This document shows, piece by piece, positions 5,067 through 9,009 of a DNA stretch of 9,009 nt (its first letter is position 1; the number at the start of each line of letters is the position of its first letter). The notes under the pieces are model-generated. The model was given only the letters and a program-made list of their open reading frames with translations, was not told where the DNA came from and made no database searches. This stretch comes from Cyanobacteria bacterium T3Sed10_344R1 (lineage in GTDB: Bacteria; Cyanobacteriota; Cyanobacteriia; Phormidesmidales; Phormidesmidaceae), in the NCBI GenBank assembly GCA_003566335.1, contig PXDR01000317.1, forward strand, positions 1 through 9,009, in the 5' to 3' direction. Made by a program: the position numbers and the translations under genes.

Positions 5067-5856
5067 CTGGCTCAATTCCCAGTGCCCTGAGCTGAGCCGC
5101 TAACTGTTCAGCCCGCTGGTGTTCTCGCTCAGCCCGTTGACTTTCCTGCTTAGCCCGCTGACTCTCCTGCTCAGCCCGCTGCCGTTCTCGGATTCCGATC
5201 TCTTCGGCTGTGGGCACCCAATCGTCATTGTCCTGATACCAGCGCAGCCAGATTCCATCTGTATCTTGGTACTGGCCTTGCCAGACCCCCAACCCTAGAC
5301 CTAGCTCATCGAACCAAAATCGCTGTGCCGATAGCTCAACCTCTTGGTAGCGCGGGCCAAACAGCCGAAATAGCCGAAAGGTATGGGTGTAGCGATCAAA
5401 GATGCCGTAGTAGGGAATCCGTAAAATCTGCTCGTACACCTGCCATTTGGTGGGCGGTTGGTTGACTTCTCGCAGGGTTTGCCCCAAATCCTCAGCCTCG
5501 GTGCCAGGGGACAGCAGTTCAATCACCAAAAACGGACTGACCCCTTCTTGCCAAATCACGTAGCTCCAGCGCAGGTCGGTTTGCTGCAAAGCCCTCGGCA
5601 CCCCCAGCACCAGAAACCAGTCAGGCCGCTTATGCCAACGGGGATGGCGAACGTCGTAGTAGAGATTTAAGTCTGTGCCCGTGAAGATTTCCGAGGCAGG
5701 ATAAGCGGGGGGCTGGCAGGTTTCCCGCAGCAACTGGGGCTGAAAGGCATGAAACTCGTCGGGCAATCCTGGCTCTTCCGGATCCTCGCTGGGCAGATCG
5801 TACATGGTCGGCAGGGTTTCAGAAGCGGGCCTGGGATAGGGGGTGGGATTAACCAT
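5041..5856 (-). CDS. Uma2 family (DUF820) nuclease-fold protein with coiled-coil tail
   Basis: A 271-aa protein. The N-terminal block LPTMYDLPSEDPEEPGLPDE (15-34) is typical of the long cyanobacterial Uma2 proteins. The core has the restriction-endonuclease-like pattern: D79 in KRPDWFLVLG, E113 in PFLVIELLSPGTE, and K137/Y141 in TKWQVYEQI, followed by YYGIFDRYTHTFRLFRL. These residues are the expected metal-binding and catalytic set of the PD-(D/E)XK fold, so it may be an active nuclease, though family members have no settled function. Residues 225-251 are a perfect heptad repeat (QRAEQES, QRAKQES, QRAEREH, QRAEQLA), a predicted oligomerising coiled coil. Cyanobacteria carry many paralogues, often solitary. 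No clear Shine-Dalgarno precedes the ATG at 5856. Confidence 0.9.
   Translation of the reverse strand: MVNPTPYPRPASETLPTMYDLPSEDPEEPGLPDEFHAFQPQLLRETCQPPAYPASEIFTGTDLNLYYDVRHPRWHKRPDWFLVLGVPRALQQTDLRWSYVIWQEGVSPFLVIELLSPGTEAEDLGQTLREVNQPPTKWQVYEQILRIPYYGIFDRYTHTFRLFRLFGPRYQEVELSAQRFWFDELGLGLGVWQGQYQDTDGIWLRWYQDNDDWVPTAEEIGIRERQRAEQESQRAKQESQRAEREHQRAEQLAAQLRALGIEPESPDDFTG
5110..5193 (-). repeat. 21-bp tandem repeat encoding the heptad coiled coil of the Uma2 protein
   Basis: AGCCCG recurs at 5110, 5131, 5152 and 5173, an exact 21-bp period, giving four seven-residue units. In-frame gain or loss of units would change coiled-coil length without breaking the gene. Confidence 0.75.
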
Positions 5857-6051
5857 GTCACTGCCTGGAGAACCATTTGCTCCAGTGTACTCAATCGGGC
5901 TGTTGACCCTAGCTACTCAGTTGCGGGCGCTGGGCGGACTGCAAAATTAGGGAGTGATCAGATTTTTGTGTAAACCCCAGTTCTGAGAACGATAAATCAA
6001 GGGTTTCAGGCTGATCGAGCACGGTTCTCTGAACACTCCCCAAAATTACGG

Positions 6052-6098
6052 ATTATGCATTGATGGCATACCCGCTATACACAGTGGTTTGGGAGCTT
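6052..6098. repeat. Dispersed repeat, copy 1 (second copy at 8340-8386)
   Basis: Ungapped alignment with 8340-8386 gives 39 of 47 identical positions, with the block CACAGTGGTTT fully conserved. Copy 1 lies 134 bp before the COP23 gene. In both copies a TTATG(C/A) word stands 17 bp before TAT(A/G)CA, so the repeat could carry a weak promoter, but neither hexamer is close to consensus. Confidence 0.65.
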
Positions 6099-6111
6099 AA
6101 TAAGTAATTTC

Positions 6112-6126
6112 CCGGATTTTATCCGG
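6112..6126. promoter_or_regulatory. Small perfect hairpin upstream of the COP23 gene
   Basis: CCGGAT-TTT-ATCCGG, 6-bp GC-rich stem with a 3-nt loop, about 105 bp before the ATG. If transcribed it would sit in the 5' leader; otherwise it is a symmetric protein-binding candidate. Confidence 0.35.
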
Positions 6127-6197
6127 AGTCTAAGACAAATCATCGTAGAAACATAGCAAGGTTGGGTATTTCCTCGTAGATGCCTAACACTCAGTCA

Positions 6198-6223
6198 CTA
6201 TTCACCCAAGCTATTCACCCAAG
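6198..6223 (+). repeat. Perfect 13-bp tandem duplication next to the COP23 ribosome binding site
   Basis: CTATTCACCCAAG occurs head to tail at 6198-6210 and 6211-6223. The second copy supplies the AAG of AAGG, the only Shine-Dalgarno-like word before the ATG at 6233. It may be a recent slippage duplication or a paired binding site. Confidence 0.7.
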
Positions 6224-6232
6224 GTGTAATCC

Positions 6233-6823
6233 ATGCGATCCTGTCTCTACAAAGACCTTCAAAAGGCTGCGTTGGGCACATTAGTTGCCATTGGTGGCAT
6301 CACGTTAGCTACAGAGAACGCGAATGCTCAAGTCCAGATTCCGACTGACATTGTAGGCCAGTTTGAATGTGTGCAAACTCGGGGGCGCTGGCACATGGTT
6401 GCTGTGCATGCCCAATTTCCGGAAGTCAACTCTAACTTGCTTGGCTTTACCACTATTCCCGGCTTTCCGGCACAGCAACGGTGTGCCACAGTGTCTGCCG
6501 CTTTTAATAACCAAATTGCCAACCGCCCTGATCCCGTCGTGCTGAGATCGGGGGTTATTCCAGTCCTCTTGCCGTCTGGAGATGCGGCCATGACTCCAGT
6601 TCTGTGCGCTGTGAGTGATCCCGCCCTGACTTGTAACAATACTAATCAGCTTGTCACGTTGCCCTTAACTGCAATCAATGGCGAGATGCAAGACACGTTT
6701 GTTTCTGTCGTTGCTGATCACTTCCGCTATTTGGACAGCAGCCCTTTAGTTCATCGGTTTGATCCCTTTACCGGCACACGGAGTCGCCGAGTTGCCATTC
6801 CCCCATCACCAATAGTCCTGTAA
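6233..6823 (+). CDS. Exported COP23-domain protein
   Basis: A 196-aa precursor. Residues 1-32 are a Sec signal peptide: basic start, hydrophobic ALGTLVAIGGITLA, and likely cleavage after ANA32 before QVQIP. The mature part matches the COP23 pattern I know: FEC (C46), QQRCATVSAAFN (C84), a stretch starting VVLRSGVIPVLL and ending PVLCAV (C125), and ALTCNNTNQLVTLPL (C134). Four cysteines in an exported protein suggest two disulfides. COP23 was named for a circadian-oscillating, membrane-associated 23-kDa cyanobacterial protein; its biochemical role is unknown. Residues 170-196 form a basic, Pro-rich tail without similarity I recognise. Weak AAGG lies 8 nt before the ATG. It is first of three exported-protein genes on this strand. 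Confidence 0.8.
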   Translation: MRSCLYKDLQKAALGTLVAIGGITLATENANAQVQIPTDIVGQFECVQTRGRWHMVAVHAQFPEVNSNLLGFTTIPGFPAQQRCATVSAAFNNQIANRPDPVVLRSGVIPVLLPSGDAAMTPVLCAVSDPALTCNNTNQLVTLPLTAINGEMQDTFVSVVADHFRYLDSSPLVHRFDPFTGTRSRRVAIPPSPIVL

Positions 6824-6831
6824 TCATTCCT

Positions 6832-6885
6832 GATCAAAATAACCAGGGCTCAGACTCGATCAAGAAGGATCTGTTGGTTTTGATC
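6832..6885. terminator. Imperfect hairpin after the COP23 gene
   Basis: GATCAAAA (6832-6839) pairs exactly with TTTTGATC (6878-6885), and pairing continues imperfectly inward (12 of 15 positions over the full arms). It starts 8 nt after the stop codon. There is no T-run after it on the plus strand, so it may reduce read-through or stabilise the 3' end, not stop transcription fully. Confidence 0.4.
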
Positions 6886-6953
6886 CGCCCCTTAGAACTT
6901 TGCAGGCCGATCATCAGGGTGCGATTAGGATGCTAGACATTTGAGGATTTCCT

Positions 6954-7451
6954 ATGAAGTCGCTATGTACTCTTTTGGCCACTGCATTTGTGCTGTCTGG
7001 AATACCGCTAGTAATGCGGATTCCCAGTGCCTTTGCCCAGAATAGCCGCACGACTATTCGAGCTGGGGAAACTGTTTTAGGAGAGTTTAGAAGCGCTCCC
7101 CCTAATGTTGGGGCTAGTGGTGTAGCCGTCACTAACGTGAACACTTACACATTTCATGCAAATGCTGGCGATCGCATTCACGTTAGAGCCTTTCCCAACG
7201 GCAGTCTAGTGCAAAACAGTATTATTCCTCTGATTACCTTGACGGATCCTTTGGGCAATCCATTTGTGGTTGATGCCCCTTTGGGATTTGTGATTGTGCC
7301 CTCTGCTCTAACGGGAGGCTCGTGGACAGTGAGCTTAAGTTCCCAAGGGAATATCACAGGTGATTACGCGCTGAGTGTTGAAGTGATTGGCACTAATGGC
7401 AATGCTGTTCGGGGCATTAATCAGCCCTTTGGCCGCGAAATTCGCTTCTAA
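6954..7451 (+). CDS. Exported beta-rich protein resembling PPC domains
   Basis: A 165-aa precursor with a signal peptide (MKSLCTLLATAFVLSGIPLV through SAFA28, cleavage before QNS). The mature part reads as alternating beta strands: TYTFHANAGDRIHVRAF (64-80), PLITLTDPLGNPF (92-104), GGSWTVSLSS (121-130), then NITGDYALSVEVIG (133-146). The order 'YxF-x-AxAGDxIxVR', 'ITLTDPxGN', 'GxWTVxLSSxGNxTGxYxLSVE' is that of bacterial pre-peptidase C-terminal (PPC)-like beta sandwiches, usually attached to secreted enzymes or surface proteins. Here it stands alone with no catalytic domain, so it may bind a partner or polysaccharide; that is inference. Ribosome site GAGG (6943-6946) at 7-nt spacing supports the ATG. 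It lies 130 bp after the COP23 gene. Confidence 0.72.
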   Translation: MKSLCTLLATAFVLSGIPLVMRIPSAFAQNSRTTIRAGETVLGEFRSAPPNVGASGVAVTNVNTYTFHANAGDRIHVRAFPNGSLVQNSIIPLITLTDPLGNPFVVDAPLGFVIVPSALTGGSWTVSLSSQGNITGDYALSVEVIGTNGNAVRGINQPFGREIRF

Positions 7452-7483
7452 AATATCGCCTTCAGAGATGAAATATTAGGGAC

Positions 7484-7528
7484 TGGCATCTATCTGTTGC
7501 ATCGCCATGGCATCTATACAGTTGCCAT
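7484..7528. repeat. Short direct and inverted repeats between the second and third exported-protein genes
   Basis: TGGCATCTAT occurs at 7484-7493 and 7508-7517. The second copy is part of an inverted repeat ATGGCA-10-TGCCAT (7507-7528). Both lie in the 120-bp gap, and could mark a promoter region for the third gene. No function is shown. Confidence 0.35.
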
Positions 7529-7560
7529 AGGACTGAGTTTACGTCAACGGAATATTGTGC

Positions 7561-7564
7561 GGAG
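7561..7564 (+). promoter_or_regulatory. Ribosome binding site fixing the start of the glycine-zipper protein gene
   Basis: GGAG lies 7 nt before the ATG at 7572. The longer reading from TTG at 7497 would put 25 polar residues before a normal signal peptide and lacks such a site. Confidence 0.65.
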
Positions 7565-7571
7565 CCTTGTC

Positions 7572-8129
7572 ATGAGAAAATATATTCTGCTGGGATTTTC
7601 TGGCCTAGTTCTAGCTACAGCAATGAGTGTTTCTCCAAGACTGACTATGCCAACTCAGGCTGTCCCTGTTGAAGCAACGGTAGCTGTCAGAGGAACAACG
7701 GTGATTCCGGCCTCCATCGGTCTGACTGATGTAGTTTATGTCGCAACAGGGGAAACCTTGGTTTATCCTCTCAGAGTGGGCAATGCGGTGAATGTAAATG
7801 GTCTGCTGTTGCCACCGGGTTCCAGTATTAACGGCGAGTTTCGACCGGTTCCAGGCGGCGTGCGGTATTTCGCCAATAGTGTTTCTATTGGTGGTAATCC
7901 CTATCCAATATCGGCCACTTCTGACTTAATTACGGATTTCAAAGATCCCCGACAAACCAGATTTGGCAATCTTGTGTTAAATGGTTTAGTTGGGGCCGCA
8001 GCAGGTTCACCATTAGGCCCGATTGGGGCGATTGGGGGGGCGATACTTGGAACCGTAATTGGTAATGTGACGGCTCCCCAGGTTGTGGAGTTGGTTCCAA
8101 ATCAAACGATCAATCTCTATGCAAATTAG
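7572..8129 (+). CDS. Exported glycine-zipper envelope protein
   Basis: A 185-aa precursor with a signal peptide (KYILLGFSGLVLATAMSV, likely cleavage after TQA30). A beta-rich part follows: GTTVIPASIGLTDVVYVATG, LLLPPGSSINGEFRPVPGGV (78-97) and RYFANSVSIGG. Then comes a glycine-zipper helix hairpin at 137-165 (NGLVGAAAGSPLGPIGAIGG and on to VIGN), closing with VVELVPNQTINLYAN. This layout recalls a cyanobacterial family of exported proteins (GT-I-P, IPAGS, GGxxFxA, Gly-rich hairpin, final P-x-L-x-L) sometimes labelled TrbI-like; membership is from memory and does not imply conjugation. The zipper suggests membrane association or oligomers in the envelope. It is the last gene before a strong terminator. 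Confidence 0.75.
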   Translation: MRKYILLGFSGLVLATAMSVSPRLTMPTQAVPVEATVAVRGTTVIPASIGLTDVVYVATGETLVYPLRVGNAVNVNGLLLPPGSSINGEFRPVPGGVRYFANSVSIGGNPYPISATSDLITDFKDPRQTRFGNLVLNGLVGAAAGSPLGPIGAIGGAILGTVIGNVTAPQVVELVPNQTINLYAN

Positions 8130-8238
8130 TTGTGCCAATTAGTTGGAGGGCATCTCAGCTTTATCGCCATCGCGGTACAGCGGTGCTCTTCAACTGTAAG
8201 CGTTCCCAGGACGCTGGCTGAACAAATCTAACGGAATA

Positions 8239-8276
8239 TTCCCTAGGCCAACGATTTCGCTTAGGGAACATTTTTT
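8239..8276 (+). terminator. Strong intrinsic terminator after the exported-protein cluster
   Basis: TTCCCTAGGC (8239-8248) pairs with GCTTAGGGAA (8259-8268), 10 bp including one G-T pair, with a 10-nt loop. It is followed by CA and six T's (8271-8276). It lies 110 nt past the last stop codon. Confidence 0.82.
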
Positions 8277-8339
8277 GCCGTGGGGTTTTGCAGTAGGGTC
8301 AACCGTTTGAGCGGCGGAGAGCCCCCGCCCGAATCATGA

Positions 8340-8386
8340 ATTATGAATTGATTGCATAGTTGCTATGCACAGTGGTTTTGGCGCTT
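8340..8386. repeat. Dispersed repeat, copy 2, with internal palindrome
   Basis: It matches 6052-6098 at 39 of 47 positions in the same orientation. This copy has a perfect inverted repeat TGCATAG-TTG-CTATGCA (8353-8369); in copy 1 the same arms are partly degraded. It lies 56 bp before the 64-aa ORF. Confidence 0.65.
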
Positions 8387-8431
8387 CATTGATGGGCTCT
8401 CTAGGATTGGGATAGATACTCGCATTACCCC

Positions 8432-8437
8432 AGGAGG
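8432..8437 (+). promoter_or_regulatory. Perfect Shine-Dalgarno AGGAGG
   Basis: It lies 5 nt before the ATG at 8443. It is the strongest ribosome site in the window and the main reason to accept the short ORF that follows. Confidence 0.7.
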
Positions 8438-8442
8438 TTCCC

Positions 8443-8637
8443 ATGATTTGCCGCGCATTACCGCTTCACGCTTCTCCGCCAAAACCAACGCCCCTAGCGC
8501 GCTGCATTGAGTTCGGTCAGTGGTTCTGGACGTTTAGCTGCTTTTACGGCACCTACAACGCTATGCCTTTGGATCAGCGTCGTCTGGCCCTAGAGCGGCT
8601 GGAGGCTGAGGCGATCCAGCGGTTGCGTCATCACTAG
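8443..8637 (+). CDS. Small protein of 64 aa, function unknown
   Basis: The N-terminal part (1-22) is Pro/Ala-rich with two Cys. The middle FGQWFWTFSCFYGTYNAMP (24-42) is strongly aromatic and could touch a membrane or a partner. The C-terminal LDQRRLALERLEAEAIQRLR (43-62) is a charged amphipathic helix. Three Cys (3, 21, 33) are not in a clear metal motif. I do not recognise a family. The perfect AGGAGG, the helix-like C-terminus and the absence of an overlapping gene argue that it is translated. It stands beyond a terminator, so it needs its own promoter, possibly within the dispersed repeat. Its stop lies 7 bp from the stop of the convergent sensor kinase. Confidence 0.6.
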   Translation: MICRALPLHASPPKPTPLARCIEFGQWFWTFSCFYGTYNAMPLDQRRLALERLEAEAIQRLRHH

Positions 8638-8644
8638 ATGGAAC

Positions 8645-9009
8645 TTAGCTTGGTTTGGGCAGCAACACGCTGACGCAGGTGCCTTGGCCGGGCTGACTGT
8701 CGAGGCGAATGGTGCCCCGGTGGTTTTCGGTGATTACTTTTGCGATCGCAAGTCCCAACCCAGACCCTGCCGTATCGCGGGATTGCCGAGCCGGATCGGC
8801 ACGATAAAACCGGTCAAACACGTGGGGCAATAGTTCTGGCGCAATCCCCACCCCCGTATCTTTGACCTGCACCAGGTAACTGGGCTGGCCCTGGTGGCGG
8901 CTCAACCCTAGGGTGACCGTGACCTGCCCTTTGGCTGTGTAGGTCAGGGCATTACCCACCAGATTGGTGAACAGCCGCGACAGCTGATCCCCACCTGCCA
9001 GAATTGGCG
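8645..9009 (-). CDS. Sensor histidine kinase, C-terminal ATPase domain (partial, runs off right edge)
   Basis: The frame stays open to the right edge, giving about 121 codons of the C-terminus. Seen in order are GGDQLSRLFTNLVGNALTYT (N-box with the catalytic Asn), DTGVGIAPE (G1), FDRFYRADPARQS (F-box), GSGLGLAIAK (G2), and the final strand GTCVSVLLPKPS. This is the complete ATP-binding core of a HATPase_c kinase; the His-phosphorylation and sensor domains lie outside the window. The GTG at 8959 is an internal codon, not a start. The F-box/G2 wording DPARQSRDTAGSGLGLAIAK is of the common membrane-bound OmpR-partner kinase type, but the partner regulator is not visible. It converges on the 64-aa gene with 7 bp between the stop codons. 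Confidence 0.92.
   Translation of the reverse strand, partial: PILAGGDQLSRLFTNLVGNALTYTAKGQVTVTLGLSRHQGQPSYLVQVKDTGVGIAPELLPHVFDRFYRADPARQSRDTAGSGLGLAIAKVITENHRGTIRLDSQPGQGTCVSVLLPKPS

Larger units (their letters stand above)
5857..6232. other. Gene-free divergent region between the Uma2 and COP23 genes
   Basis: No convincing gene lies in these 376 bp. It contains the short palindrome GTTCT-G-AGAAC (5980-5990), inverted arms GGGAGTG (5950-5956) and CACTCCC (6034-6040), and the word CAAAATTA twice (5942-5949, 6041-6048). It also holds one copy of the 47-bp dispersed repeat, a small hairpin and a 13-bp tandem duplication near the COP23 start. Promoters for both flanking genes should be here, but no consensus pair stands out. 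Confidence 0.55.
8130..8442. other. Gene-free region holding a terminator and the second dispersed-repeat copy
   Basis: These 313 bp contain the terminator of the exported-protein cluster, a small GGCGG/CCGCC hairpin (8313-8329) and the repeat copy at 8340-8386. No protein-coding frame is convincing until the ATG at 8443. Confidence 0.6.

Noticed and set aside
5667..5894. Minus-strand ORF overlapping the start of the Uma2 gene in another frame
   Set aside because: It shares the Uma2 5' region but shows no family signal; the Uma2 frame with LPTMYDLPSEDPEEPGLPDE is the real one.
7572..8129. Conjugation (TrbI/VirB10) component
   Set aside because: The Gly-rich hairpin and beta part are loosely TrbI-like, but no other transfer gene is present and similar stand-alone exported proteins occur in cyanobacteria.

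Overview
The window looks like chromosomal DNA of a filamentous or Leptolyngbya-like cyanobacterium. The evidence is seven exact copies of the cyanobacterial HIP1 octamer GCGATCGC in 9 kb (0.14 expected at equal base frequencies), plus cyanobacterium-typical families: COP23, Uma2/DUF820, TPR repeats with a 45-46 residue period, and a receiver protein with a histidine-kinase-like tail. The genus is an inference.

Left part (1-2036, minus strand): a two-component operon. A soluble PAS-HisKA-HATPase sensor kinase is followed 51 bp later by a receiver protein that runs off the left edge. The receiver protein enters a kinase-like H-box in which the phospho-accepting His is replaced by Arg. A gene-free stretch (2037-3001) follows. 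It holds candidate operators and a 175-bp MITE-like element with 22-bp terminal inverted repeats and flanking direct repeats. That element carries in its middle a second palindromic repeat, of the TTCGACARGCTCAG type.

Middle part (3002-5856): a plus-strand TPR protein converges on a small two-TM membrane protein (minus). Between the membrane protein and the next plus-strand gene lies the most interesting non-coding stretch. A good sigma70-type promoter (TTGACT-17-TACGAT) is followed by about 200 nt with four hairpins, the last a long stem ending in a T-run. This is a candidate small RNA, or an attenuated leader of the 98-aa gene downstream. That gene converges on a Uma2-family nuclease-fold protein with a perfect heptad-repeat tail. 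A 12-bp hairpin lies across the nuclease gene's stop codon.

Right part (5857-9009): three consecutive plus-strand genes for exported proteins (a COP23-domain protein, a small beta-rich secreted protein resembling PPC domains, and a glycine-zipper envelope protein), closed by a strong intrinsic terminator. About 47 bp of similar sequence (39/47 identical) lies upstream of the first gene and again beyond the terminator, in front of a 64-aa ORF with a perfect AGGAGG site. The window ends in the ATPase domain of a second sensor kinase (minus strand, partial).

I see no tRNA, rRNA, CRISPR array, transposase or phage gene. The three exported proteins may work together at the envelope, but that rests only on adjacency, shared strand and shared export signals.
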